Origin: M3007 sp035299505
GTDB taxonomy: Bacteria > Bacteroidota > Bacteroidia > Chitinophagales > Saprospiraceae
DNA: 64,000 bases
Reading direction: 5' to 3'
Assembly (NCBI GenBank): GCA_035299505.1
Contig: DATGWL010000110.1
Location: forward strand, 1-64,000
Shown one piece after another: positions 34,271-43,963 of the stretch. The translations under genes were made by a program, and so were the position numbers. The notes under the pieces are model-generated. The model did no database searches and had not been told where the DNA came from. It saw nothing but the letters and a program-made list of their open reading frames with translations. Positions within the stretch are counted from its first letter, which is position 1. Each line of letters opens with the position of its first letter.

Positions 34271-36049
34271 TTACTGCTTGACGAAGCGAATGGTTTTTAC
34301 AGCCTCACCAGTGCGGATTTCAGCCAGGTACAAGCCTGGCACCAGCCCTGCTACATTGGCGCGGGCAGTGTTCAAACCGGATTGAGCAGTTTGCTGACTG
34401 TTTAAGAGGGTTCTCCCGTTCAGGTCGGTAATACGCAGTTCGTATTCCATAGCCACAGGCGTGTTGAACGCAAGGGTCAGATCGGTGGTGGCAGGGTTCG
34501 GGAACAGTTTTACGCCCTCAAACACTACTTTCTCTTTCACCGCTACGCTGCCTGAGCCGGCAAGACCCAATTGAGCGGTTTCGCGACCAAAATTCCAAGG
34601 GTTTTCAGTATCCACTTCGAAAGAAATGGAGCTGGAGCAATCCACAGATTCGATGGTGAGGGTTACTACGTATACACCTGGCTGGGCATATTCATGATAC
34701 GGATTCTGTTCGGTGCTGGTAGTACCGTCGCCAAAATTCCAGTTCCACTGCAGTTGCGATGGATCAGGCACAAACGACAGGTCAATGAATTGCAAACCAT
34801 TTCCACCCAGGCTATCCGGAACCGGAATAAACATAGCCTGGCAGTCAAACTCAAACGGATCAATCCAGCAGCTATCACCAACACAGATATCAAATGACAT
34901 GCTGCTTTCGCAACCATCCAAGGTTACGATATCCAGCGTAACGGTGTAAATATCAGCCGTTGCGTAGGTGTGCACCGGATTTTGCTCCGTGCTGGTGTTC
35001 CCATCCCCAAAATCCCAGTGCCAGCTTTGTACTGCACCCATGGAAGCATCGAAGAACGAGATCGTGAGCGGATCTGAAGGCGGCCAGATGAACACTGAAT
35101 CGTTGGTACCATAGCCGGCATAAAACATGGCCTGACAGCCATACCAGAAGGTATCTACGGGGCTGTTCATGGCGAAAACCACATCGCAAAGGTGCACTTC
35201 GCAACTGTCATCTGTCAGCGCATGGAGCTGAACGGTATATACGCCTTCCGCTGCGTAGGTGTGGGTAGGTGATTCCTCGGTGCTGGTATTGCCGTCGCCG
35301 AAATCCCAGAAATAACTGGAAGCCTGCGTAAGATTTCCCAATGCATCAAATATCTGTGCGCTGAATTCAAAGGTGGTCACGCTGGAAGCAGTGTCCTGCT
35401 CGTACCAGATATACCCGCTGCATTCCGGGAAACTTGGAATACCGGTTTGTACCAGATAAGTATTGGAAGCGGTGCAACCGTCGCTGCCAATTACCGTGAG
35501 AATTACCACATAAAATCCATCCTGCGCATAGGTATGCACCGGGTTTTGCTCTGTGCTGGTATTGCCGTCGCCAAAATCCCACAGGTAGCTCACACCAACC
35601 GCAGAACTATCCTGCCCAAAATAGTATCCGGTAAAACTGTACGTCAGGCTGTCGGTAGGCCATCCGTCAATAAAGGAGAAACAACTTGGGAACGGCGGGA
35701 ATGTATCGCCGCACACCAGAAAATCAGCGGTGGCCTGATTGTTTACAATTTGTGCAACGATGGTTTGGTCAATACCCGATCCATTTGGATCACAGAGGGA
35801 AAAGGAGGTTACAATGACTTCCTGAATGCCCGAAAACACATCAAGGGTCATGTTGTATGTGCCATCAGCTCCCGTTAAAGTGGAATTGAACACAAAATGG
35901 AGGGAATCGCCTGCGAAGGCATAAACTTCCTGATTGGCCACGGGAGCTCCGGTGAGCTGGTTGGTAACCTGGCCTGAAACAATAATCTGTTGCGCCTGTG
36001 CCCAAACAGTGAGCAACATCAGTAGCGCGGGGAAAAGCACTTTTTTCAT
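34271..36049 (-). CDS. Four-PKD-domain secreted protein with type A T9SS domain
   Basis: 592 residues with a signal peptide (MKKVLFPALLMLLTVWAQAQ). An N-terminal carboxypeptidase-regulatory-like domain (about 22-110) is followed by four PKD domains near residues 150, 248, 343 and 435. Each has the core W-x-FGDGNTSTE-x-NP-x-H-x-Y, and the DNA of these cores is nearly identical, pointing to recent internal duplication. The C-terminus (LFPNPATTD to IRFVKQ) is a type A sorting domain. PKD domains mediate protein or polysaccharide contacts, so an adhesin-like surface role is likely. It is on the same strand as the dockerin-like gene upstream, with a 33-base gap, so the two probably form an operon. 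Confidence 0.88.
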   Translation of the reverse strand: MKKVLFPALLMLLTVWAQAQQIIVSGQVTNQLTGAPVANQEVYAFAGDSLHFVFNSTLTGADGTYNMTLDVFSGIQEVIVTSFSLCDPNGSGIDQTIVAQIVNNQATADFLVCGDTFPPFPSCFSFIDGWPTDSLTYSFTGYYFGQDSSAVGVSYLWDFGDGNTSTEQNPVHTYAQDGFYVVILTVIGSDGCTASNTYLVQTGIPSFPECSGYIWYEQDTASSVTTFEFSAQIFDALGNLTQASSYFWDFGDGNTSTEESPTHTYAAEGVYTVQLHALTDDSCEVHLCDVVFAMNSPVDTFWYGCQAMFYAGYGTNDSVFIWPPSDPLTISFFDASMGAVQSWHWDFGDGNTSTEQNPVHTYATADIYTVTLDIVTLDGCESSMSFDICVGDSCWIDPFEFDCQAMFIPVPDSLGGNGLQFIDLSFVPDPSQLQWNWNFGDGTTSTEQNPYHEYAQPGVYVVTLTIESVDCSSSISFEVDTENPWNFGRETAQLGLAGSGSVAVKEKVVFEGVKLFPNPATTDLTLAFNTPVAMEYELRITDLNGRTLLNSQQTAQSGLNTARANVAGLVPGLYLAEIRTGEAVKTIRFVKQ

Positions 36050-36082
36050 GTTTAGAAGTGTTTGTGTTTATTTGTTTGAGTG

Positions 36083-37174
36083 TTAATTTTGGATTTGTAG
36101 CGTTCTGCAGGCCATACCACGGGTGGTTTCTACCTTCAACAGATACAAGCCATTGGGCGCCGCCGGAAGTTTTAATTCCAGCCAATCCTGTTTTTCCGCA
36201 GAAACCGACCACAGTACCTGACCCAGCATATCCACCAGTTGCACACCGGTTACCGGTGCAGAAGACCTGACTAATACCTGATCAGAAGCCGGATTCGGGT
36301 AGATTTCCAACCTTGGCGCATTGGGTTGATCGTTGTTGGAAGAAAGACTCTCCGGACTCACATTAAGCCAGATGGTATCGCCGGCTACCGTGCTGTAATT
36401 GCCGTATTTGTCCATCATTTTAACCCGCTCCAGCACAATCGGAATCTGTTGATTGACAATTACATCGACAATAATCACAAAGTCGGCGTAACCCACTTGT
36501 CCATAGCCGTTTCGCTGGTTTTTATCGGTTCGTACCAGGCCCACATCCACGCGGTTGAGGTCGGCTTTTTTTGACATCCAGATGCGGTCGTTGTCTGGGT
36601 TAATCCAGGATAATTCCGCAAAATTCACACTGATCTGGTTCAGGTCTATATGCGTCGGATCGGCCTTGATGGTAAACGCAATACCGTAAAAATCTTCCGC
36701 AGGAATATTGGCTGAGCCCAGTTCTATGGGAATCCGAACCGTTTGACCAGCCTGAACCGTGTTGGGCGCCGCCGAATCATCGAACTTCAGCGGCGGATCA
36801 ATACCCGGGATACCTGCGATAAAAACATCCTGCTGCACCATCGAATCCCGCTCCTGGCCATAATTGGTGTACAATGGAAATGCATCAAAATAGTAGTTCA
36901 CATAGCCATCGCCGTTGCAATCCGCATAAGCCATATTGAGTCCGCCCGGAAATTGTAGCGGCCATGGTTCGGCCGGAATGGGCGCAAAATCCAGCGAAGC
37001 AGAATCGCGCGCCGGACCGGAATAATTATAGGCCAAACCCAGGTGCAAAAAGTCAATCGCATTCACCTGCCCGTTGTTGGTTACATCCCCCGGGTATACC
37101 TGCAAGGTGGCCTGCCCCAATGCCCCGTTCAGCATCCAGCCCATCCAAAGCCATATCGACAGTAGTCTTTTCAT
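36083..37174 (-). CDS. Dockerin-like secreted protein with type A T9SS domain
   Basis: 363 residues from the ATG at 37172-37174, which opens the signal peptide (MKRLLSIWLWMGWMLNGALG). Residues about 25-110 contain two calcium-loop-like segments, GDVTNNGQVNAIDFLHLG and DCNGDGYVNYYFDAF, resembling type I dockerin repeats. A cohesin-like or Ig-like domain (about 135-280: VQAGQTVRIPIELGS, DFYGIAFTIKADP) follows, then a type A sorting domain (YPNPASDQV to TLQIQN). The dockerin-plus-cohesin-like combination suggests protein-protein assembly at the surface, though no partner is identified here. Confidence 0.82.
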   Translation of the reverse strand: MKRLLSIWLWMGWMLNGALGQATLQVYPGDVTNNGQVNAIDFLHLGLAYNYSGPARDSASLDFAPIPAEPWPLQFPGGLNMAYADCNGDGYVNYYFDAFPLYTNYGQERDSMVQQDVFIAGIPGIDPPLKFDDSAAPNTVQAGQTVRIPIELGSANIPAEDFYGIAFTIKADPTHIDLNQISVNFAELSWINPDNDRIWMSKKADLNRVDVGLVRTDKNQRNGYGQVGYADFVIIVDVIVNQQIPIVLERVKMMDKYGNYSTVAGDTIWLNVSPESLSSNNDQPNAPRLEIYPNPASDQVLVRSSAPVTGVQLVDMLGQVLWSVSAEKQDWLELKLPAAPNGLYLLKVETTRGMACRTLQIQN

Positions 37175-37381
37175 GTGTTGTACCCTGTTTGTACTCTTTA
37201 ACGATACAAAAGTGCGGCGGGTTGGATGCACACACAAACACATTTTTTGCTTATTATCAAAAATAAAAATCAGATTATAATCACTTAAAAAAACATAATT
37301 AATTGATTTACAATAATATAATTTTTGTTAAATTTTTAAAAAATCAAAAATAATTTAGCATATCGACCTGACATTCTGTTG

Positions 37382-37389
37382 TAAATTTG
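37382..37389 (+). promoter_or_regulatory. Perfect TAnnTTTG -7 box
   Basis: TAAATTTG lies 27 bases before the ATG of the unrecognised-family gene, downstream of a strongly AT-rich stretch (37260-37370). No good -33 match. Confidence 0.35.
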
Positions 37390-37416
37390 CTGAACCGTGA
37401 CAATACGCACAGATTT

Positions 37417-38814
37417 ATGGAAAACAGCAAACTCATTACCCTCCTGCGAAGTCTCGACAACCGGGAATGGCGCTCCCTGCACCAATTGGTGGAAGCGCCC
37501 TATTTCAACCGCAATCCCGATGTAATCCGTCTGTGCCAATGGCTGGATACTTACCGCCCAGAACTGACCGGCATCACCCGGCAAGCCGCCCTGGCAGCTG
37601 TTTTCCCGAATGAACCAGCCGACGATGCCCGGCTAAACCACACCATGTCGTTCCTCCTGAAACTGGCTGAAACCTGGATTGCGTTGGAACAATACCAGAA
37701 CGACCCCTATGCGCAGGCGCAATGGCTGCTCCGCGGTTTGGCTACGCGCGGGCTGGACAAACACTACACCTTTCACCTGGCCAAAACGCGGCGCGCCATG
37801 AGCGAAGAACCTCAGCCCGGCAGCACACAATTGTATCAGCGTTTTGCCCTGGAAATTTTCGAGGCAGAGCGTTTTGTACAGCGTTCCCCCCGACAATTCA
37901 ATGAAAGCGTACAGACTGCCACTGACCACCTGGACGCCTTTTATTTGCTGGAAAAACTACGTCGCACCTGTTATATGTATGCCAGCCAGGCCGTTGTGGC
38001 CACGCCTTATCAGCTGCAACTGGTGGAAGAAATATGCCGGTTTGTGGACCAGCACCTGAACAACCTGGTTTCGCCGGCCATTGAAGCCTATTACCGGATT
38101 TTCCAATTACTAAGCAAACCCCAGGCCGATGCAGATTTTGAAGCTTTGAAGCAGTTGCTGGCACATCGTTCCGACAACATCAGTCGGGAAGACCTGGCCG
38201 ATATTTACCAGTATGCTATTAACTTCTGCAATATACAGATCATGCATGGTCGGGAAGCCTACGAAGAAGAGGCTTTCAACCTGTACCTGCATACCCTGGA
38301 AACCGGCATTCTCCTGATTTCTGATAAACTTTCGCCCTGGCACTTCAAAAACATTGTTAACCTGGCCCTGCGCCTGCACCGTTTCCACTGGACCGAAACC
38401 TTCATCGCGGAAAAAAACCACTTACTGGCGCCTGAATTCCAGTCAGATGCCCTGCATTTCAACCTTGCACTTGTGTACTACACCACTGGCCGGCTCGACG
38501 AAGCCCTGGAACATCTGCAAATGGTGGAATTCACAGATGTACACTACTCCATCAGCGCCAAAGCCATGCTGTGCCAGATCTACTATCAGCAAGACCAATA
38601 CAATGCCCTCGACAGTGCGCTGCACGCCTTTGATATTTACCTGCGCAGAAACAAGTTGCTGGCAGAGACCACCCGAACAGGCTACCTCAATTTCACCTCG
38701 GCACTAAAAAAACTCCTGCGCACCCCCAGCGCCAACTGGCCCCAACTCCGCGCAGATCTGGAACAAATCCGAATTTTACCCGCCAGGGACTGGTTTGTAC
38801 GGATTTTGGAGTGA
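37417..38814 (+). CDS. Unrecognised helical protein, paralogue of the 6197-7597 gene
   Basis: 465 residues from ATG 37417, chosen over an upstream TTG because it matches the paralogue length. No named domain recognised. It is cytoplasmic by lack of signal or membrane segments and all-helical with TPR-like pairs (FNLALVYYTTGRLDEALEHL, ISAKAMLCQIYYQQ). Shared motifs with the 6197 gene are REWRSLHQLVEAPYFN at the start and ARDWFVRILE at the end. Similarity over the full length suggests a family expanded in this lineage. Both copies sit beside T9SS cargo genes, which may be coincidence given how many there are. Confidence 0.85.
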   Translation: MENSKLITLLRSLDNREWRSLHQLVEAPYFNRNPDVIRLCQWLDTYRPELTGITRQAALAAVFPNEPADDARLNHTMSFLLKLAETWIALEQYQNDPYAQAQWLLRGLATRGLDKHYTFHLAKTRRAMSEEPQPGSTQLYQRFALEIFEAERFVQRSPRQFNESVQTATDHLDAFYLLEKLRRTCYMYASQAVVATPYQLQLVEEICRFVDQHLNNLVSPAIEAYYRIFQLLSKPQADADFEALKQLLAHRSDNISREDLADIYQYAINFCNIQIMHGREAYEEEAFNLYLHTLETGILLISDKLSPWHFKNIVNLALRLHRFHWTETFIAEKNHLLAPEFQSDALHFNLALVYYTTGRLDEALEHLQMVEFTDVHYSISAKAMLCQIYYQQDQYNALDSALHAFDIYLRRNKLLAETTRTGYLNFTSALKKLLRTPSANWPQLRADLEQIRILPARDWFVRILE

Positions 38815-38818
38815 GGTT

Positions 38819-38907
38819 CCCGATAAAATACAACCACCCAGGCCATACTGAGAGTCTCACTTTGAGTGAGACTCTCAGTATGGCCTGGGTGGTTGTATTT
38901 TATCGGG
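38819..38907. repeat. Perfect 42-bp inverted repeat with 5-base loop
   Basis: Arms at 38819-38860 and 38866-38907 are exact reverse complements, reading CCCGATAAAATACAACCACC through GAGAGTCTCAC, with loop TTTGA. It lies between two convergent genes, immediately after the stop codon at 38814. Its arms contain no short-period units, unlike the other elements. Confidence 0.92.
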
Positions 38908-38954
38908 AGAGATATTGGGGAGGTCAATTAAGAGTCATAAATGCCCAAAAAAAC

Positions 38955-38986
38955 AGGGTCAATGCAGGTAAACCCGCATTGACCCT
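38955..38986 (-). terminator. Terminator of the M36 protease gene
   Basis: Perfect 11-bp arms AGGGTCAATGC and GCATTGACCCT. On the minus strand the stem is followed by GTTTTTTTGG. Confidence 0.75.
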
Positions 38987-39007
38987 ATTCATCAATCTAG
39001 CCAAATA

Positions 39008-42000
39008 TTACTTGATGATCACTTTCTCAACGCTGCTGCCTGCTGCATTCTGGATGCGCAGGGTGTACATGCCAGCAGGAACCTGCTGTACATTGAGGTG
39101 TACCACCTGACCCTGGCCAACTCCCTGAACGGAGCGGCTGAGTACAGTGCGACCTTCAGCATTAATCAAGGTAGCCATTACTTCGCCTTCCAGTGTCTGA
39201 CCAAAAGTGATGGACAGGAACACATCAGCAGGATTTGGCTGAACTGTGATCGGGATGAGCGTCTGGCCTGGCTCTTTCGTTCCTACTGTAGCAGGATTTA
39301 CGATAACACCGTATTCAGGCGCAGAAGTGCAGGCCTGATCAGCGCCGCTGGTGATGCATGCTTCACCGGCGTAGTTGAACAGATCCATAACCTCTACTTC
39401 GTCAACATACCATGCGCCATTGGTTGGAGCGGTGTTGTCGTCAGAACCCAAACGGAAGCGGAATGTGATGTCTTTTCCGGAGAAATCGCTCAGATCGAAA
39501 TAGGACTGTTTCCAACCGTTGGAATTGCCGGAGAAGCCATACAGGAAAGGAATAGCAAAAGTGCCATATTGCACCTGACCATCGTAGCCACCGCGCAGTG
39601 CTTTGTCTTTGGTCAAACGCTGCCACTGACCCAGCGGGTCAGCCAGGTCTTTCACTTCCAGGAAACCAGCGTCTACACCTGGTTCAGTTTCGTACTGGTG
39701 CCAGAAACGCAGCACTGGCTTGGCGCCCGTAACCGTCAGGCTGAGGGTAGTTTCCAGGCTGAAATCAGACACAAGTGGCACACTGCGACCGGCCCAAGCC
39801 TTAGTACCACTTCCAGGATGGAATACATCGCCCTGAAGGATGAAGATTTCGCCTGTATTCAGGTCAACCAGGTTGGAGAACCACTCGTCTTCACTTTCCA
39901 GCAAATCCTGGAAATAACGGTTGGAGCCGAGGCTAGAACTGCTTGAAGCTGTGTAGGTAAGGGTGCGCACCTGACCGCTAGGCATTGAGCCCAGGTTCCA
40001 GGTTACTTTTCCACCTACAACTGTACCACCGTTTGAAGCACTTACCAGGGTAAGGCCGTTTGGCAGTTCATCTGTAACTACCACATTGGTTGCTTCTGCA
40101 TCCTTGTGGTTGGTTACTGTAATCTCAAAAGAAACATTTTCACCCGGAGTAATAGTTGGCGTAGATGTTACTTTTTTGATTTTCAGTTCTTTGATACAGG
40201 TTGGAATTGGATCAAAATTCTCAACACCATCGCCAGCGCTGCCGGAATCACCCTGTTCAGCCAGGTAGCCCAGGCCGCGGCGGGCAAACACGGAAGAAAT
40301 AAGGCAGGTATCTGCGCCATTGTAGTTGATGATATCAGCCATCATAATGGCATTGCGGCCATCAATAAAGCCCGGATTACATGGCTGCATTTTCATGCCA
40401 TCAACCACCAGTTGCATAGCACGGTAGTTACCGCTGTTGGTGTTGTTGATATCGGCATCGTAGCCGTATTTTTCAATCATCGCCCAGTGAAGGTCCCACA
40501 ACATATTCGCCCAAACCTCACCTACCCCGTGCGGGATAGCGCTGGATGGCACCGCACTATAGGTAAGCGGAGCAATGGTCATATCGGTAGAATACGGGTA
40601 ACGACGAATACCCTGTCCGTCTGTTTCCTGATACAGGGCAAACGTGCCGATACCGCGCTTGTCGCCACCCTGGTCACCTGGTTCAAGGGTCAGTACAAGA
40701 CTTGCCCAGTCAGACCAGCCCTCACCCATTTGTTCGGCATTGCCCAGGCAGCTGAAGCCATCGCCGGTAAGACGATTGGAAATACCGTGGTGGAACTCGT
40801 GCGCAATAATACCATTGTCGAAATCACCGTCGCGCTGAGCCGGACCTGTGATGTTTGGCAAGCCAATAGATATATTCAAACCAGCTCCTGCAAACTGACG
40901 CAGCAGATCACAATCGGATTTTTTCATCATCACAACAGGGATAGTTACCTGTGCGCCTACTGAACCGGCAGCCATACCTACTGTTGCATCTTCAAAATTG
41001 CAGATGATACAGGCAATACCGCCAGCTTGCTGTACATTCAGACCCTTCATCCCGAATTCACATTCGCCGCGGTCTACCATTACAATTTTACCCGCAACAT
41101 CATTTACCGGAGCATTGCAACCCAAAGATGGAGAAGCAGATCCGTCGCTTACTACTACTACATCACCGGTTACAGGAGTATTGGTAACAGCGCCACCCCA
41201 GCCGTTTCCATCAGAGGATGCACCACCATAGTTGCCAATAACTGGCGCCGGACCATTTACATTGATGATTTTTCCTCCTGCACGATCCCAAACATACATT
41301 TGCATGCGACCATTACCACCATCCGGTGGCGTAGAGAAGTTGGCATTATTGGTACCGCTGCCATCAATGGCCTGCGCATATACTTCATCGTTGCCCTGGC
41401 CGCCATTACCATAGTTATTTACCTGGAAATTGCCAGCCTGCTCATCAAATCCATAACGATAATATATATCGTGGATCATGTTGTTCATGTAGAACAGGTT
41501 CGTGATGGCAGCATCCAGATTCACCACAGGTTCAGCATTGCCGTCGTATGGAAAATCAAAGTTCAAACCAGCGCCAGCCTGAGCAGATTCGGTTGGATCT
41601 GGAGTATCGTCGTTGCCACTATCGTCAAAAGCCCAAACGTTGTTACCGCGGGTGTAGGTATATTCGCCACCAGCGGAGCCGTTGACATCCAGCCAGCCAT
41701 AAGGAGATGCTTCCAGATCGGCCGGGTTGGTTACCACACTGCGGTTGCCATGAATTGGGCTCTCCAGAGGCAGCGCAAACACATTATATTTTTCATCCAT
41801 CAGCAGATCGCTCTGCTTTTCCGCTTGCACTGGGGCAGCAGGAGCAGCCTGATGGTCTGATTCTTTGCAATGGGTAACACCATCGCGGTGCGGATGGCCC
41901 AGGTTGCAGTAATTAGTATGGTTTAGTTTGGTGCTGATCATACCTGTTTGGGCATCCACAATGATGGTCCACAAATCAGGCGTATTGATTTGATCAATTA

Positions 42001-42553
42001 CCATTTGCCAGCCAAGACGCACCGTGCCATTGTTGGAAAGCACGTAAGCAGCTGTCATTGGAATTTCGCTGCGTGAAATCACACCACGGTCGAATACCAT
42101 GTTGCGCTCATTGATTTTATTGCGCAGGCTTGGCGTAGGGAAACCGGTAAAACCCAGCTCGGCCATAGCCAGTTCCAGAGCTCTGGCTGCACTAACTGAA
42201 GGCAGCTCAGTGTTGATACGGGTGTTCAGTTCGTTCACGAAACGGTGACCAACGTGCATGACATCGCCGTTAGGTTTTACGTGAAGTCCAAACAAACCAT
42301 TGAATACCGGAATGCCGTGGTACTGTTGCTGTACCCACACGTGGGTAACACCGTTGTGCTTGGTGCGGTATTCCCGTACCACCTTCACATCGGATACATC
42401 ACTTTTTGAAAGTTCAAATTTGATCGGGTTTTCTTGTAGGAAGCGCAGCGCTGTTTCGCGAGCACTGCGACCCTGTGCAGACAGGCCCACCGCCACAAAG
42501 GCGAAAAGGGTGGTCAGCATCCAAAGACGTGTAGCTTGGAGATGTCGGTTCAT
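39008..42553 (-). CDS. M36 fungalysin-type metalloprotease with PA, DUF11 and type A T9SS domains
   Basis: 1181 residues with a signal peptide ending near LSAQ. An FTP propeptide (about 25-200) is followed by the M36 catalytic domain. The zinc site is GIIAHEFHHGISNRL (HExxH near residue 585), with MGEGWSDW supplying the third ligand. A protease-associated domain is inserted before it (VNDVAGKIVMVDRGECEFGMK). After the catalytic part come a DUF11 repeat (TNHKDAEATNVVVTDELPNGL) and a jelly-roll domain (about 930-1085). A type A sorting domain ends the protein (VQPNPADVF to VEKVIIK). It is a secreted or surface metalloprotease, presumably for extracellular protein digestion. Confidence 0.93.
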   Translation of the reverse strand: MNRHLQATRLWMLTTLFAFVAVGLSAQGRSARETALRFLQENPIKFELSKSDVSDVKVVREYRTKHNGVTHVWVQQQYHGIPVFNGLFGLHVKPNGDVMHVGHRFVNELNTRINTELPSVSAARALELAMAELGFTGFPTPSLRNKINERNMVFDRGVISRSEIPMTAAYVLSNNGTVRLGWQMVIDQINTPDLWTIIVDAQTGMISTKLNHTNYCNLGHPHRDGVTHCKESDHQAAPAAPVQAEKQSDLLMDEKYNVFALPLESPIHGNRSVVTNPADLEASPYGWLDVNGSAGGEYTYTRGNNVWAFDDSGNDDTPDPTESAQAGAGLNFDFPYDGNAEPVVNLDAAITNLFYMNNMIHDIYYRYGFDEQAGNFQVNNYGNGGQGNDEVYAQAIDGSGTNNANFSTPPDGGNGRMQMYVWDRAGGKIINVNGPAPVIGNYGGASSDGNGWGGAVTNTPVTGDVVVVSDGSASPSLGCNAPVNDVAGKIVMVDRGECEFGMKGLNVQQAGGIACIICNFEDATVGMAAGSVGAQVTIPVVMMKKSDCDLLRQFAGAGLNISIGLPNITGPAQRDGDFDNGIIAHEFHHGISNRLTGDGFSCLGNAEQMGEGWSDWASLVLTLEPGDQGGDKRGIGTFALYQETDGQGIRRYPYSTDMTIAPLTYSAVPSSAIPHGVGEVWANMLWDLHWAMIEKYGYDADINNTNSGNYRAMQLVVDGMKMQPCNPGFIDGRNAIMMADIINYNGADTCLISSVFARRGLGYLAEQGDSGSAGDGVENFDPIPTCIKELKIKKVTSTPTITPGENVSFEITVTNHKDAEATNVVVTDELPNGLTLVSASNGGTVVGGKVTWNLGSMPSGQVRTLTYTASSSSSLGSNRYFQDLLESEDEWFSNLVDLNTGEIFILQGDVFHPGSGTKAWAGRSVPLVSDFSLETTLSLTVTGAKPVLRFWHQYETEPGVDAGFLEVKDLADPLGQWQRLTKDKALRGGYDGQVQYGTFAIPFLYGFSGNSNGWKQSYFDLSDFSGKDITFRFRLGSDDNTAPTNGAWYVDEVEVMDLFNYAGEACITSGADQACTSAPEYGVIVNPATVGTKEPGQTLIPITVQPNPADVFLSITFGQTLEGEVMATLINAEGRTVLSRSVQGVGQGQVVHLNVQQVPAGMYTLRIQNAAGSSVEKVIIK

Positions 42554-42888
42554 TTGCCAGACAGAAAGATTTGGTGAAACATGATAGCAGACTTATTGGC
42601 TGCCGATGGCCGAAAAAAAGATTCGGAAGGAATCAGCAGCAGCCAAGAAGGCTGCCAAAGGTAGCACATGAAGAATTGCCTGCACAAGTAGCTGATAAAA
42701 ATGTCAGAAATAGCAAAGTTGAACCCGCTGCTCAAACCTCATGAAAAAGGATATTCTGTGGATGAGACACTAGGTTAACAGCTTGTGCCTACCTTTGCAC
42801 AAAAATACTGCACTTGGAACAATCGCCAGGTTACTCCGCCTCCTCCGGTCAACATACATCTACTGATCACATACCAACCGACACCATC
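42554..42888. other. Divergent intergenic region between protease and prs
   Basis: About 335 bases between divergent genes. A perfect TAnnTTTG box (TACCTTTG, 42790-42797) faces prs. A TTG-initiated N-terminal extension of prs (from 42814) is possible but not favoured. No repeat or small gene is evident. Confidence 0.5.
42790..42797 (+). promoter_or_regulatory. Perfect TAnnTTTG -7 box upstream of prs
   Basis: TACCTTTG would place transcription start near 42804, giving a leader of about 85 bases to the chosen GTG. No clear -33 TTG at the right distance. Confidence 0.4.
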
Positions 42889-43824
42889 GTGCCAGAAGTC
42901 AAACTTTTTGCTTGCTCAGCATCCAAAGATCTTTCCAGGGAAATCGCCAAACAATACGACGCACCATTGGGCGACACCACCCTGGCCCGTTTCAGCGACG
43001 GTGAAATGCAGACCATCATCAATGAAAGTGTGCGTGGCTCGTACACCTTTTTCATCCAAAGCACCTGCCAGCCGCACGACAACTTCATCGAACTGTTGCT
43101 CTGGATCGACACCGCCAAAAGAGCCTCCGCAGGCTATATCACCGCGGTTGTGCCTTATTTTGGATATGCCCGCCAAGACCGTAAAGACAAACCCCGGGTA
43201 CCCATCAGCGCCAAACTGATGGCCAATATGTTTACCGCCGCAGGCGTAGACCGCATCATGACCATGGACCTGCACGCAGATCAGGTTCAGGGATTTTTTG
43301 ATATTCCGGTAGACCACCTGCGTTCCGAGGCTATTTATATTCCTTATCTGGAAAAACAAGACCTCTCCAAAGTCATTTTCGCCAGCCCGGACGTGGGTGG
43401 TGTTAAACGCGCCCGTATCTACGCCAAACACTTCGGCCGCGAACTGGTTATTTGCGATAAATACCGCACCAAAGCCAACGAAGTTGCCGCTATGACGGTT
43501 ATCGGCGATGTAAAAGGCGCTGATGTTATCCTGGTAGACGACCTGGTAGACACCGCAGGCACCCTTTGCAAAGCCGCTGATGCTCTGATGGAAAAAGGCG
43601 CCAACTCCGTGCGTGCCATCTGTACTCACCCGGTACTTTCGGGCAAAGCCTACGAAAATATTGCCAACTCCAAATTGTCTGAACTGATTGTGTGCGACAC
43701 TATTCCGCTGCGCACCGACATTTCGGAGCCTAAGATCAAGGTGCTCTCCACCGCTAATCTGTTCGCCAGGGCCATCAGAAACACAGTAGAACACAAAAGC
43801 ATTGCCGCTTTGTTTCACGGATAA
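42889..43824 (+). CDS. prs: Ribose-phosphate pyrophosphokinase
   Basis: 311 residues from GTG 42889. It makes 5-phosphoribosyl 1-diphosphate from ribose 5-phosphate and ATP for purine, pyrimidine, histidine and NAD synthesis. The GTG start gives M-PEVKLFACSAS, aligning exactly with the N-terminus of class I enzymes (about 315 residues). A TTG at 42814 would add 25 residues without family support. Key motifs: RFSDGEMQTIINESVRG, VPYFGYARQDRKDKPRVPIS (ATP site), TMDLHADQVQGFFD, and the PRPP-binding loop VDDLVDTAGTLCKAA. It is transcribed alone between two terminator-like hairpins downstream and the protease gene upstream. Confidence 0.95.
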   Translation: MPEVKLFACSASKDLSREIAKQYDAPLGDTTLARFSDGEMQTIINESVRGSYTFFIQSTCQPHDNFIELLLWIDTAKRASAGYITAVVPYFGYARQDRKDKPRVPISAKLMANMFTAAGVDRIMTMDLHADQVQGFFDIPVDHLRSEAIYIPYLEKQDLSKVIFASPDVGGVKRARIYAKHFGRELVICDKYRTKANEVAAMTVIGDVKGADVILVDDLVDTAGTLCKAADALMEKGANSVRAICTHPVLSGKAYENIANSKLSELIVCDTIPLRTDISEPKIKVLSTANLFARAIRNTVEHKSIAALFHG

Positions 43825-43866
43825 GCCCGCTTCCCGAATTTTCGCCGCCGCATCCTAAATGTCACT

Positions 43867-43906
43867 TGGGACGAAGAATACCTGCGTATATCTTCGTCCC
43901 AGTTTT
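43867..43906 (+). terminator. Terminator of prs
   Basis: Perfect 11-bp arms TGGGACGAAGA and TCTTCGTCCCA followed by GTTTT, 43 bases after the stop codon. Confidence 0.7.
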
Positions 43907-43927
43907 CTCATAGTATGTTTTGATTTT

Positions 43928-43963
43928 CCTACTGCTTCCCCTTCTGGCAGTAGGATTTTTTTT
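43928..43963 (+). terminator. Second terminator downstream of prs
   Basis: Arms CCTACTGC (43928-43935) and GCAGTAGG (43947-43954) are followed by A and eight T residues, a classical intrinsic terminator. Confidence 0.75.

Noticed and set aside
42814..42888. TTG-started N-terminal extension of prs
   Set aside because: The GTG at 42889 aligns exactly with the family start and the extra 25 residues have no family counterpart, though the TTG cannot be excluded.
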